Positions 35,631-48,490 of a stretch of 64,000 bases of DNA are shown here, piece by piece (the first letter of the stretch is position 1; each line of letters begins with the position of its first letter). A program made the translations under genes and the position numbers. The notes beneath the pieces were generated by a model. The model was given only the letters and a program-made list of their open reading frames with translations. It made no database searches and was not told where the DNA came from. The stretch is from Lojkania enalia (lineage: Eukaryota; Ascomycota; Dothideomycetes; Pleosporales). Location of the stretch: positions 366,787-430,786 of the forward strand of contig ML986599.1 of assembly GCA_010094045.1 (NCBI GenBank). Reading direction: 5' to 3'.

Positions 35631-36671
35631 ATGGCAATGAAACGAGAGCCAGCTACCGGGCCTACTTCTATGCCACAGCTGCCGCACAAAATGCTTGCAG
35701 CGCAAGTCATCCAGGTGCGTCTTTCATTATTCACGCTTGCTTAACAGGGAGTTAGCATAGCTGACATCCTCCACAGTTCAGAACACCACATAAACTCCAA
35801 CAAGCACCTGTCCCAAAAGACCTCGCACCAAACGACCTCCTCATCAAAGTCGCCGTCGCCTCCCTATGCCATACAAACTTCATGGTCCAAGAGGGGATCA
35901 TGGGCACGACCGTACCCTGCACTGCTTCACATGAAGGTGCTGGGGCCGTCGTAGCTACGGGCTCTGTCGTCAACGAATCCGACTTCAAAATCGGCGATCG
36001 CGTTATGGCGGGCATATTATACCACCCTTGCGGCATTTGCAGCAATTGTCAAGGGCCAGAGAAATACTCGCAGTATTGCGCACATATTAGCGGCTATCTA
36101 GGTGTCACAATGGATGGGTTCTTCGCGGAGTATGCGAGGGATGAGGGCTTGGAGCTAACGAAGAAGGGTGGAGCCGATATCGTTATTGATGTGAGAATCG
36201 GGCATGACAAGGTTGTGGAGGAGATCAAGAAAGTGACGAACGGGAAAGGTGCAGCGGCGACAGTTAATGTGAGCGATGCGCCAAAGGCGATGGCGACGAG
36301 CTGTGCGATTACCATGATGCATGGTACTGTAATTCAACTCGCGCAGGTAAGGATTCCCCCTTTGTTTTCGACTGTAACGAGTATTGAATTCTGTGCAGCC
36401 TGACGATGTCGTCATTCCTTTCCGAGAACTCATCTTCAGGGATATCCGTGTCCGTGGCTCGCTGATATGCTCGCCGGAGGAGGGCCAACGAATGCTCCAA
36501 GTCGTGGATGAGCACCGAATTTCAGTTGACATGAATCCGTTTAACGGCCTCGATGAGATTGCCAAGCTAATAGAGTTGGCTAAAAGCGGGAAGATGAAGG
36601 GGAAGGGAATCATCATTGTTGATCCAGAGCAAATCAAGAAAGAGAAAGAGTCGGGTTTAGAGATGGTTTGA
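35631..36671 (+). pseudogene. Zinc alcohol dehydrogenase with central deletion
   Basis: Zinc-dependent medium-chain alcohol dehydrogenase lacking its core. Exons 35631-35714, 35777-36346, 36399-36671 (introns 62 and 52 nt) are fully open: 308 residues, against about 370-380 for full-length relatives. Present: a catalytic-zinc Cys (SLCHTN, about 59), SHE replacing the usual GHE (about 79-81), and all four structural-zinc cysteines (CGICSNCQGPEKYSQYC). At about residue 148 the chain jumps from MDGFFAEYA straight to RDEGLELTKKGGADIVID, a segment that normally follows the Rossmann beta-alpha-beta unit. The third catalytic-zinc ligand and the GxGxxG nucleotide-binding motif are therefore absent. 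Downstream sequence is family-like to the end (GKGIIIVDPEQ). No splice signals at the junction explain the gap. Dehydrogenase activity is very unlikely; the open frame suggests a recent event or an assembly gap. Confidence 0.8.
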
Positions 36672-39311
36672 ATGTTTCGTGATGATTATGAGGAAGAATA
36701 TATTCTAGCAAGTAATATAATGTACTATCTAGACTTTGTGGAAAATTGTTAGGATTTGAGAGATTTCGATATCGGATCCTTGCTCAAGGGGCTATAGAAT
36801 TCAATTGATACTGATGTAGGGCATGTCGAATATGGCGTTGGCTTGCCTGGTGCCCCAAACATATGACCAAGGCCTAGTCATTTTTCTTCCTTACCAGGGC
36901 AACTCTTCGACAAAGTGGGAATCTTGATATGCCAGCGTCAGCACTGAATATAATGGCGGGAGATAGCTCGAGAGCTCCTATCCAAAGAGACATAGAGGGA
37001 GTTGAGTTCCCAATCCGTCTTGATCCACTCCTGCACCGCGTAGCGGGATTCCTGTAGAGGTAATTACCTTTCGAGCAGCTTTTCCCTGAGAGAAATTCAC
37101 GCGAATTGACTATAACCTCTTCTCCATTCTCGGAACATATTTTTCGTTATATGAGCTTCGTTACCTATGACATAGACATTAAACTCAACTAGCTGTAGAC
37201 AAATTTCTAGTCTTTCGAATAGAGGGATATGCATGCGAAGCGCTATAGGGTCTCAAGAGACCATAGCCCCCTATCCTTTTTTTTTTTCCTCTTATGGAAC
37301 GAGAGATGGAATGTGATGGCCTCTGCGGCTAGCAACTTTCCAGAATGCAACCTATCAGAATTGTCTACTTCGGGAAAGCGAAAGTAGCATGGGCGTTGTT
37401 AATTTGGGGCCTCGTGCTGTGTGAAGTGCACCTCGAGCACTTAGGTGCCATTGACATGTACGCAATATTTGATTGGAGGAGAATATGGGGCTGAGGAATG
37501 CACGATTGCGGTATTGTATCTCGGAGTCGAGTGGAATGAAGAACTTTCTATTGAAAATCACTAAGCCAAATAATTTTTATTAAGATGAAGATATTCCTTG
37601 AGTCAAAGACGAGAGGCATTCCTGCCTTTGAAAACTCCACTATTCCCCTATCTCTTATTCGTGATTGGTTGATACATTTTGTTCGGTTAATCAGGGGTAG
37701 GCTCCAGCATTCCAAAGTCCTCAAGTCGATTAGATGCTGCTTCAGGCTTAGAACCATATTTGGATAGAAGCTAGTGATGTGAGGATGATACGATAAGAGG
37801 ATGAAGACACGCCTTAAAATCTCACATAGCCGCGCATAAACAAGGCAGGAGTATATGTCAAAGGTTTGAAGCAACACCACAAGCAAACTTGTAATAGTGC
37901 CACTGGTGATGAGCGCCAACAAGGAGATCTGCCAGCCTGAAACCTTGAAGAGTAGCCATTCTCGATGGCGTCTTCATGATATGAGGCATTTGCTTTGTCG
38001 GGTCAGCACTTTTTGGTCCGGTCGTCCGTTTTGCAAATTCTTTTCGGTGATATCGATCTGACCCGGTGGCTGGTGGGGCAATGCTGCTAAGCCTCTCGTT
38101 TTCGCTGAATGTCCCCTATCGGGAAAAGGGAAACCGGGCCTCAATATTCTGCTAGAATATTAGGTGAGATAGAACTCTCAGCAGCTTATTTTGAGGCTCA
38201 ATCCATTCAATATACGCGTATGCTTTTCTTGGTTTGGGTTCGTCGAATCGACGACAGTCGAAATTATCCAAAGGTGACACGATGTCACATGATTTGGCTC
38301 TTCATCCCGCGGATCGCTTCCCAATGCCGACGGCGTGGGGGTGCACGATTTAATCCCGACGGCACATGATTTATAAGCACCGAGACAAGAACGCCACACC
38401 GGCATAATAAATCGGACACTTTAGGTTAACATACGCAACCACGTCGCATCCCATTCTCGATTTCTCTTGCCAGGGCACTTCGGCGCTGTAGATAAGAGAC
38501 AGTCTCGGCGTCAGTAGTTGCGTTCTATAAGTGATCGGGAGCGTCTTCGAGATGGAGATAGCTGAGCCCTTTTATGTTAGTGGAGCGGAGCTTGCATAAA
38601 TCCGATATCGATAAAGGGGTCCGCGTTATGACCTTCGCGTCACCGACATTTTTCGGGCTTGGCCTGCGTGTTTCAACCCTCGAGGATCAGTCCGACGTTG
38701 AAATAGTGTGTAATGCGAGGGAAAAATGGAGCAATCTGCCGCCGCTAATTATTGGATTTCTTCCAAGGGTGGGCGGGAGCTTACCCTTAGGACCGCCTTA
38801 AGCGGGTATGTAATCTGCACTAATATCTTACTCGTACACTCTTTATCAGACCCACACAAAGAAAACAATATGTTATGACGGAATTCTGTGCAAACTCCGC
38901 TGCCGCCGACGTCGATCGCATGCATTTGTAAACATGGGTATTAGTCAGGCTAAACCTTCCCCTTTGGCAAACAATGTCAGTTTACAAAAACTTCAGGCAC
39001 TCACACCGTGACCCCCTCTATCCACTCCTCTTCAGAGCCTCTTCGCCCTTGCTTGCGCGAACGCTCCTGCACTGAGACACAACCACTCTCTACCTCTTTG
39101 CCTCTTGTCTGTCCTTCTTTTGTCCCCGTTAAAAGCGCGCGAAATCGGCCTGACGCGTGCCTTGCGGTACGGTTCAGCTGCGATTGTGACAATTCCTAAG
39201 GCAGTTTCGCGGCTTGACTAGCCCTAGACACGAAGAGATTGAGTCACTGTTCTACAGTCTTTTCGAGTGATTGATCTGGTGTCGCTGTGCACGACACGGG
39301 TAATCGGAAAT
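36672..39311. other. Long non-coding stretch before ABC transporter gene
   Basis: About 2.6 kb with frames of at most about 125 codons and no recognisable family. A T-run lies near 37277. The longest frame (minus strand, about 37548-37922) is partly hydrophobic but matches nothing I know. The right part presumably contains the transporter's promoter; long upstream regions are common for drug-inducible PDR genes, but I identify no specific response element. Confidence 0.5.
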
Positions 39312-42300
39312 ATGTTGGGATCCGGTCTCATAAGTACTCCTGGGGAAGAGGAGAGGAACAGGAATCCCTGGCATAGCGAGCGGCCCCTTGAGCCGGAAGA
39401 GAGAGAAGAGACCATACCTCCCGCTCGTGAGAGCGGCGAGAGTAGCGGAAGCACCGATATTTCGGGCACATGGGGAGAGCGCGATGCCGGCCATCCTAGC
39501 CAACGCATGGCCATGGAGGACTTCGAGGAACTGAGAAGCGCATTGACCTCATTGTCGAGATCGAAATCTCAAGCTCGGTCAGAACGAGAAGAGGGATTCT
39601 TACGAAGAACCATAAGTCGAAAAAGTACGCCACGGCCGACATCGAGCGGCCCACGACGCGAATTCAGTCGTAGATCGGAGTCGAGCGTAGACTCGGAACG
39701 TGGAGATATTGGAGCTGCAGCCGTCGACAAGGAGGACTTCGAACTGGGACAGTTTATGAAGGAAGGGCACTTCGAGAAACGTAAAGATGGCCAATCAGCC
39801 AAGAAGGTGGGAGTCATCTGGAAGAACCTGACAGTCAAGGGGATTGGATCCACGGCTTCGTTCGTGAGGACTCTTCCGGACGCCATAATAGGCACGTTCG
39901 GGCCCGACCTCTATAAAATCATCAGCCATTACATCCCTGCTTTGCAATTGAGCCGTCATGCACAGACCCGCACACTTATCCACGACTTTTCAGGAGTTGT
40001 AAGAGATGGCGAGATGATGCTTGTTCTCGGTCGGCCAGGTTCAGGTTGCTCGACATTTCTAAAGGCCATTGCCAACGATCGAGGAGGATATGCTGCAGTT
40101 ACAGGGGATGTCTCTTACGGTGGTATTTCTGCCGAGAAACAGAGAAAGTACTTCAGGGGAGAAGTCAACTACAACCCTGAGGATGACACGCATTTTGCAG
40201 CCCTCAACGTCTGGCAAACGCTCTATTTCGCCTTGATGAATAAGACAAAGAAGAACGAGAAGGGTGAGATTCGAATTATTCTGGAGGCATTGCTTAAGAT
40301 GTTCGGTATATCGCATACAAAGTATACTCCAGTCGGTGATGAGTTTGTCCGTGGTGTTAGTGGCGGAGAACGTAAACGTGTGCGTATACCAACATTCTCC
40401 GGTTCTTTTAGACAGCTGATGAACATGTTCAGGTATCCATTGCTGAAACCCTTGCTACGAAGTCGACCGTAGTATGTTGGGATAACTCAACTCGCGGACT
40501 TGATGCATCAACTGCCCTCGACTACGCGAAGTCATTGCGTATTATGACAGATATCAGCAATCGAACAACTTTCGTAACCCTTTATCAAGCTGGTGAGGGC
40601 ATCTACGAGCTGATGGATAAGGTTATGGTGATCGATGATGGCAGATGCGTCTTTCAGGGCAGAGCAAATGAGGCAAAACAGTACTTTACCGACCTCGGAT
40701 TCCACTGCCCCGAACGTCAGACAACAGCAGATTTCCTGACTGCTGTGACGGATCCTTCAGAACGGCAATTTAGGGAAGGATATGAGGCCAGCGCGCCAAA
40801 AACTCCCGAAGAGCTTGAAAAAGCTTTCAAGAACTCGGATTGTTATCGTAAAGTGGTTCATGAAATCGAAGAATATGAGGAAGAGCTCCATAGGTCGGAC
40901 CACATTAATGCCAAGGAATTCGAGATTGCGGTTCGAGAAAGTAAGAGCAAGACTGTTCACAAGAAGTCGCCCTTCACTGTGAGCTTCATCCGCCAGGTGT
41001 GGGCTTGTACGCTGCGCGAATTCTGGCTGACATGGGGGGATCAAACTACTCTGTAAGTGCCTTAGCTTTTGAACCATGGCGTTTCATTTGCGCTAATAGA
41101 GAGAAGCATGACCAAATTCTTTATTATCATCGGCGTCGGTTTCATCGTCGGTTCGTTGTTCTACGGTGAATCTCTAGATACTTCTGGAGCTTTCAGCAGA
41201 GGAGGCGCTCTCTTTTTCTCGATCCTCTTCTTGGGGTGGCTTCAAATGTCCGAGTTGATGAAAGCAGTATCCGGCCGTGCTGTCGTAAAGCGGCACGAGG
41301 ATTACGCCTTCTATCGACCGTCCGCCGTTAGTATCGCAAGGGTTGTCCAGGATTTCCCCTTAATGTTGGTTCAAGTCATCCCTTTCTGTAAGTTGCCTCT
41401 ACTCCATTCTCTTTAACATTCATTGCATATGCCCAACACTCTTGATGAAGTACTCCAGAAGTTCGCTAATATGATTTAGGTATCATAATGTACTTCATGA
41501 CGGAACTCGACGTCGATGTGTCGAAGTTCTGGATCTACCTGCTCTTCATTTACACGACCACCATCTCTATCACGGCTTTGTACAGGATGTTTGCTGCTCT
41601 GTCACCTACGATTGACGATGCCGTCCGATTCTCGGGCATTGCGCTTAATCTTCTAATTATATACACTGGATATGTGATTGCTAAGCCGCAATTGCTCAAC
41701 GAATATATATGGTTCGGATGGATTTACTACATTAACCCGGTGGCGTATGCATTCGAGGGCGTCTTGACCAATGAATTCTCCGACAGGACTATGGCATGCG
41801 CTCCATCGAACTTGGTTCCCCAAGGACCTGGTGTGGACCCTGCATTCCAAGGTTGCACTTTGACAGGCGCTGGGGTTAATACGCAGTCAGTCCCTGGTGC
41901 ATCGTATTTGCAGACGACTTTCAACTACAAGAGATCTAATCTCTGGAGAAATTTTGGTGTCGTCATCGCGTTTACCGTGCTCTACATCTTGGTGACTGCT
42001 TGGGCCACCGAATTCATCTCTTTTGCCCGGGCCGGCGGAGGTGCGTTGATCTTTAAGAAATCGAGACGGGCGAAAAAGAATCTGAGGCCGCCTCCAGCGG
42101 ATGAAGAGAAAGTTGTGAATGGAGCTTCGAGCGACTCCAGCGGGCGGATAGCCGTGGGTGAGCAAGAGGAACAGGAGACACTCAAGCAGATTTCGAGCAG
42201 TGATAGCATTCTCACCTGGAAGGACATCGAGTACACGGTTCCATATCAAGATGGCGAGCGAAAGCTACTGAACCGTGTCAGTGGATATGCTAAGCCAGGT

Positions 42301-44175
42301 GTGATGGTTGCACTTGTCGGTGCTTCTGGAGCCGGCAAGACGACATTGCTCAACACGTTGTCCCAACGTCAGAAGATAGGCGTAGTATCTGGCGAGATGC
42401 TTGTTGATGGCAAAGCGCTTGGGCAAGACTTCCAGCGTGGCACTGGGTACTGTGAGCAGATGGATGTGCATGACGGCACTGCGACAATTCGTGAAGCTCT
42501 TGAGTTTTCGGCAATCCTTCGTCAAGATCATAGCATTCCAAGGAAAGAGAAGCTCGAATACGTAGACAAAATCATCGATCTTCTTGAGCTACATGACATA
42601 CAAGACGCGCTGGTGTCGAGTTTGGGGGTGGAGCAGAAGAAGCGCTTGACCATTGGTGTTGAACTCGCTGCGAAGCCATCTCTGCTTCTCTTCTTAGATG
42701 AGCCTACTAGCGGTCTGGATAGTAATTCTGCCTTCTCCATTATCCGATTTCTGAAGAAATTGGCGGTAGCCGGTCAAGCCATCATCTGCACGATTCATCA
42801 GCCGAGTTCCATCTTGATCCAACAATTCGACATGATCATCGCCCTTAACCCTGGAGGCAACACATTCTACTTTGGACCAGTAGGCGAGAATGGCCAGGAT
42901 GTCATCAAATACTTCGCCGAGCGAGGAGTCCAATGCCCACCAAATAAGAACGTCGCCGAATTCATCCTCGAGACCGCAGCCAAACCCACAAAACGGGCGG
43001 ATGGGACCCGCATCAACTGGAACGAAGAGTGGAGAAACTCGCCAAACAGCCAAGAAGTCCTCAAAGAGATTGATCGCATCAAAGCCGAGCGCAGTAAAAT
43101 CACCTCTTCGTCCACGTCCGCGCAAAGCGAAGTACACGAATTTGCTGCCCCTGTGTGGCTCCAAACCAGTATGCTAACCAAACGCATCTTCATCCAATAT
43201 TGGCGCGACCCCTCGTACCTCTATGGCAAACTCTTCGTCTCTGTCATCGTCGGCATCTTCAACGGCTTCACATTCTACATGCTGGGCGATAGTACAGCCG
43301 ATATGCAAAACCGCATGTTCACGGCCTTTCTCATTGTCTTGATTCCGCCTGCAATCGTAAACTCCGTGGTTCCCAAATTCTACCAGAACATGGCAATTTG
43401 GCAAGCTCGCGAACACCCCTCAAGGATATACGGCTGGGTTGCGTTCACCACGGCACAGATCGTTGGCGAGATCCCCATCTCGATTGTGAGCTCAGTGCTG
43501 TATTGGCTGCTCTGGTACTACCCGGCCGGCCTACCTACGGACAGCTCAACAGCCGGCTACGTCTTCTTGATGACGATGCTCTTCTACCTCTTCGTCTCAT
43601 CGTGGGGCCAATGGATATGCGCATTTGCGCCGTCATTCACCGTCATCTCGAACGTGCTACCCTTCTTCTTCGTCATGTTCTCGCTCTTCAACGGCGTCGT
43701 GCGTTCTTACGCCCAGCTCTCCGTCTTCTGGAAATACTGGATGTACTACGTCAACCCATCTACGTACTGGATTGGTGGTGTTTTGGCGGCTACTTTGCAT
43801 GGTATCCCCGTGAAGTGCCAGATCAGCGAGACGGCGCAGTTCGATGTTCCTGGAGGCCAGACATGTGAGAGCTACGCTGGTGGCTTCTTGTCTCAAGCTC
43901 CGGGCTACTTGCTTAATCCGGACGCGACGAGTGGATGCCAGTATTGCCCCTACTCGATCGGTGACGATTATTTAACTGGCTTGAACATCGAGGCTAGCGA
44001 GAAATGGAGGGACTTCGGTATCTTCTTAGCCTTTTGCGTATCAAACTGGGCGCTGGTATATTTCTTCATTTGGAGCGTCAGGATTAAAGGATGGACATTT
44101 GGGTTCGGGAAGATTGCCAAGGGTGTGAGGAAGGTGGGGAGGATGCTGAAGGGGAAGAAGAGTGGGGCAGCCTAA
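39312..44175 (+). CDS. PDR-type (ABCG) ABC transporter, full size
   Basis: Plasma-membrane efflux pump of the pleiotropic drug resistance type, with order NBD-TMD-NBD-TMD. Exons: 39312-40379, 40433-41052, 41104-41387, 41480-44175; introns of 53, 51 and 92 nt; 1,555 residues. NBD1 has the atypical Walker A GRPGSGCSTFLK (Cys for Lys, normal in this family), signature VSGGERKRVSIAET and CWDNSTRGLDASTAL. NBD2 has a canonical GASGAGKTTLLN, Walker B LLLFLDEPTSGLDS and the degenerate signature LGVEQKKRLTIGVEL. Each TMD has about six segments; the extracellular cysteine-containing loop before the last segments is present. 39312 is the first true ATG in frame (GTG at 39267). Substrates cannot be read from sequence. 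A DHA1-type MFS gene converges on it 387 bp downstream. The second intron has an odd acceptor (AATAGAGAG) chosen for frame. Confidence 0.94.
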
Positions 44176-44562
44176 GCGTGAGCTCGGGAGTTGTGGAAAA
44201 GGTTTTCCGTGTTCGGGATATGTTTAGGTTGCTTACACGGTTTTCTTGGACGATCTCGAGATCTCACAATCACGGCGAAAAGAAGTGCGAACACTGCGTG
44301 CTTGCATATCAGCTGCGAGTATCTCGTTAATTATGCCGATGTGGTACTGGGCAGAATGGTGTTGGTTCGATATTGTAATACGACGGTAACTTTTTACATT
44401 GTATGATTTAGTCTAGAATATACATGTCTTTAAGAGACTCTTAAGTGGCGAACGAAGTAATCGGTGAGGAATTACAAGGACTAAGAGAGGACAGCCCCTA
44501 ATGCGCAAACGCCGCGTAAATGCAAATCCAGTTCTATGTACCCATTATCTCAATTCGCTCCA
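44176..44562. other. Intergenic, convergent transporter gene ends
   Basis: 387 bp shared 3' flank of the ABC and MFS genes. No gene or clear hairpin seen. Confidence 0.5.
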
Positions 44563-46285
44563 TCAAAACGACACGGCAAACCTCGGATTCGTCCGTATCC
44601 TCTCGCCGTAGAACCTGAAGAAGACAGGCACGGGGATCAATGCCACGGCAATGAACCCCAGCAAACTGTTTCCCCAGCCCAGACCCAGCTTGTCGAACAT
44701 ATCTAGACCGGCTAGGGGTAACACGGCGCCGAAGACGGAGCGCAGGACGGTGTTTGCTGCGATGGCGGACGCGGCGAATAATGTAAAGGCATCCACGAAA
44801 TACGTCTGAATCGTCATCATGCACGTCAAATTGCCAACTCCAATGAACGCCGTTCCAATAATTGGTACTATCCAATGTACACCTTTCTCGGCCGTCCATC
44901 CGTACATGAACAAGCCAAGCGGAAGCGCGATGCCGCCGGGGACGGTGAGGATGAGCGGGAGACGGTGTTCTGGCTTGACGTTGCCTTTGGCGATGGCTTT
45001 CTTGATGACCTTGTCGGAAACGGTGCCTAGGATGCCCATGCCGATGATCATGCCGATGCCGGAGCCGAGGTAGGAGAGCCCGACGCTGCCGGAGCTGAAG
45101 TGATACTGGCGCTCGAAGACAAAGGTTATAGTTGTGAAGAGGAGGTAGAGGACGCCGTAGTTTATGGCGACATAGATCGACATGAGGAGGACGATGGGCG
45201 AGAAGAGGAGCATCTTTAAGGGGCGTACGATACTACGTTTAAAGATCTCAGTAGCCGGGATGTTGGAGGCGAGTTTGGAGCGGAGGTTGGGGTTGCCGGT
45301 GGATATGCGGAGGCGGGCGGCTTTCTTTTCAAGGAGGACAGGGGCGTATGTTTCTCTGGCGACGGCGAGGAGGAGGAGTGAGAAGGCGCCGCCCTGGTGT
45401 TGTTTAGCAAGTATCATTATGAAGGGCTAGGCAGGGGCTTACGAATATAGCGAGGATCCAAAAGACCCAGCGCCAGCCTTTTGCTTCAACGAGATAACCA
45501 GCGCAGACTGGTCCTATGACTGGACCTAGTAACGGTCCCAGACTCCAGATGGCCATAGCACCTGCTCGCTTCTCGCGGGGCATGATGTCTGCGATCGTTC
45601 CTCCACCGATGGTCAGGGGTGAGGCACCAGCGCAACCGGCAAAGAATCGAAAGACAATGAGCATGTCCATGTTTGTGCTTACGGCACAGGCGATCGTGAA
45701 GATGATAAAGACTAGGTTGCAAACATTGTAGATTGGTATTCTGCCGTATAACTCGCTCAATGGGGCGATTATCAGAGGGCCGAAGGCGAACCCTAATACG
45801 TAGACTGATACGACGAATGTGGCGAGGAGATTTGAAGTTTCACCGAAACCACGCATAACTTGTGGTACGCCAGGAGCAAAGAACGAAGAAGCCAAAGGAC
45901 TGCATCGAATTAGCGACGAGCCAATAAGTTATGAAGTTCCGTACGTGATGAGCGTGACAGCAGACAATACTGCGATGTTTCCCCACTTCTTGCTTGCAGG
46001 CCAGTTCAAAGGATTCTCTGGGTCATCAGGTCCATCCCAATCTACGACATCTGGGTCATTTTGGCCTGTCGCTTCTCCTATGGGGGGTTCCTCTCCAGAA
46101 AGCGTCCTTTCGTCGCTATGCGTTGAAACCGCGTTGCTCCGTCCACCTTTTTCGATGTCGACACCTGGTGAAATATCTGAAGGGATATCTGCATCGTGAC
46201 CTTCCTCATATGCCTGCCTTATTTTCTCGTCGGACAGATCTTGAGATTCTCGGGTCGGATTAGACCATGAGCCGGGAGTCCCCAT
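44563..46285 (-). CDS. MFS multidrug transporter, DHA1 type
   Basis: Proton-coupled major facilitator superfamily exporter of the DHA1 (polyamine/multidrug) group. Exons 46285-45945, 45899-45443, 45393-44563; introns of 45 and 49 nt; 542 residues. The hydrophilic N terminus carries the group's [14 protein letters not shown] motif just before TM1. The MFS motif A is present as [19 protein letters not shown]. The DHA1 antiporter-type motif C follows: [20 protein letters not shown] with GWRWVFWI. Splice 1 restores [21 protein letters not shown]. About 12 membrane segments are expected. The substrate is unknown; placement tail-to-tail with a PDR pump suggests a shared export theme without proving co-regulation. 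A 17-A tract lies about 44 bases upstream of its start. Confidence 0.92.
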
Positions 46286-46328
46286 TTTGCGGTCGCGTTA
46301 ACCTATAGGAAAGCAAAATCAGCGTTTC

Positions 46329-46345
46329 AAAAAAAAAAAAAAAAA
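46329..46345. repeat. Homopolymer A(17) tract
   Basis: Seventeen A residues, i.e. poly(T) on the MFS coding strand, just upstream of its start codon. Confidence 0.9.
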
Positions 46346-47712
46346 GCATACGCGAAATTTCCCGGACATTCCATCGAAGCTATGTAACTTACAGAGTATA
46401 CTTCTAATGAAAGCCGGCTGGCTGATTTGCCGGGCACAGGTAACCAACCCTTACCAATACCGATAGGCAATTACCTCCGGATGCTCCCGTAAACCTAAAT
46501 TCTTACTTGTCTATTTCAACGACAGCTGTAACGGCCCGAGTAGTCGGAAATCGTGAATATATTAAAGGCACAGGAAAGCAGGCAAGGAAAAGGAGCGACA
46601 GCAAGACAAAGATCCCAGAAGTGGAGAGAGATCACGACACTTTTAACATCACATACCAGGTCCGTTAATCGTCCTGAGGCATGCCATGTACTATTCCTCA
46701 TTTGAGCCCGGTTCGCGGGAGCGATCTAACCGGTGCCGATGCGCTACTCATTTCTGCATGTCCGCCGCCACCCCATAGCCTTCGCTGACCCTTGATCGAA
46801 AGGAGAAACTTGACTTCAGCCTTTAGCGTAGCATCGTCTGCGCCTGAAGCAGCCAAGCACTAGTTTTTTGCGTACAGCAAGGCCGATGATTGGTGCGGAA
46901 TTCCGAGTCACCCTCATCATTTCGTCGAGAGCAAAGGGATTTGTTGGCGGATTTAGGTCGGGGGAGTTGATGGGCTTCCCTAGTGGGCCTAGGCTAGCGC
47001 TATGGAGATAGAGAGCGGAGGGTCGGCTATGAGGTTCGATGGAGAACAAGACTCGGTTGGTGGATATAACGGAGCGGAGGGTCGTATTTGACACTCCGAC
47101 TTTCCGCGTGGCAGATTACTTCGTACCGCAGACCGGCCGCATGGGATGATATTCGTTCATCTGCCTGTGGGAATGATTCCAGGTAATGCGACCTGGCCGC
47201 AAGTCCTCGTCCGTCAAGAATCCTTGTTGGAACGTAGTCCGGGGAGCGAGACAATTCCATCAACCCTTCTCTTGGCATACTGTTGCTATACTGTGTAGCG
47301 AGCCCTTAATATCGACCGATGATATAGGCTAGAGAGTAGGTTAGACCGGCCTGGAAGTCATTCTACCTAGGTACCGCACCTCCACTGGTGCTCGGATTCG
47401 CTTTCGATAGGCTACTATCCACTCCACCTCCCCCGCTTTGCTTGTCAAACGTTGCTTTTCCTTTCCTACAGCCTAGTCCTTTTATTTTGGTTTCATTTCA
47501 CACTGCGTTAAATTGTAAGCATGCAAGGTCTATGGAAGATCCATCAGCTATGCATTTAGGATTGTCAATGTATCCAGGTTGGACGTCGAAGTCGCATTTT
47601 CTGGGACATTAGAAGAACAGAAGCAAATAACGCTCTAGATTGTGTTGGTTAAGTAACCAGCTCTCCAGAAAAAGATGGTCACGGCCCAGCAGAACGTTTT
47701 CCCAAGACATAT

Positions 47713-47737
47713 ACGAAACGAAACGAAACGAAACGAA
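47713..47737. repeat. ACGAA pentanucleotide microsatellite, 5 copies
   Basis: Five perfect ACGAA units in tandem within the gene-free region. Confidence 0.95.
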
Positions 47738-48144
47738 GTGTGGGAGCGCGGAGAGCAATCGAAAATCTATTTGCCGAATAAGCTGCAAAGATTGATTTGT
47801 TCTATTCTGGGGATAGCGGCTCGGCTATAAACCAGTAAACTTTGGAACACTCCATCCATCATCTGCGGATATACAGACCAAGATTGACGGTAAAGGTAGA
47901 AAACTTCCTGAAAAATTCATGAGGTGAACAGCTAGCGAGAGGAAGGCGGAAACTATAATTGCCAGAGTCAGTTAAATTCGCACAATCTGTGATTCACAAT
48001 GAACGACGCATTCTATAGATCATTCCATGGCTCAGCAGGCTTCTTTACGTTCTCCTACACCCTCACGTCTTGGCTGAATGAAACCTCATATTGCTCGCAG
48101 AGAAGAATATCCTCAGAGCTCCATTAGCCGACCGACCTTTATTT

Positions 48145-48335
48145 TTCGCGGCTCAGCGGGTAGAGTGGGGCTGTGTCCGATGACGTGTTCCCTCAACCTG
48201 TATTCTGGGAGCGGACAGAGTCATCAAGAGTCCATTGGCCGGAAGACTGGTTTACTAAGCAGATAATCGCGGCCCAGCAATGGCATTGGGGCTGTGTCTT
48301 CAGGGCTTTACGCGTTTTCGAATTTGTAGACTACA
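48145..48335. repeat. Diverged partial copies of the 250-bp repeat
   Basis: Two partial matches to the repeat core: CGCGGCTCAGCGGG near 48147 and ATCGCGGCCCAGCAATG near 48266. The second is followed by a GGGGCTGTGT...GCGTTTTCG stretch like that in the better copies downstream. They are shorter and more diverged. Confidence 0.55.
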
Positions 48336-48490
48336 TAGTAGAGCCCGTAGAAAGTCATCAAACAATATTTATTGGCGAGACACCCGGCTTCCTTTACTAC
48401 ATGGGAAAATCATCAAACTTAATAATACCAAATTAAGCTCTTTGAGATGGAGGAAACTCCAACGTTAAAAATCCTTTATTAAAACCACCC

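Noticed and set aside
39267..39311. Upstream start for the ABC transporter
   Set aside because: The codon at 39267 is GTG; the first ATG in frame is 39312.
46816..47278. Two adjacent minus-strand frames as a decayed gene
   Set aside because: They could be relics, but I cannot assign either to a family and they are in different frames.
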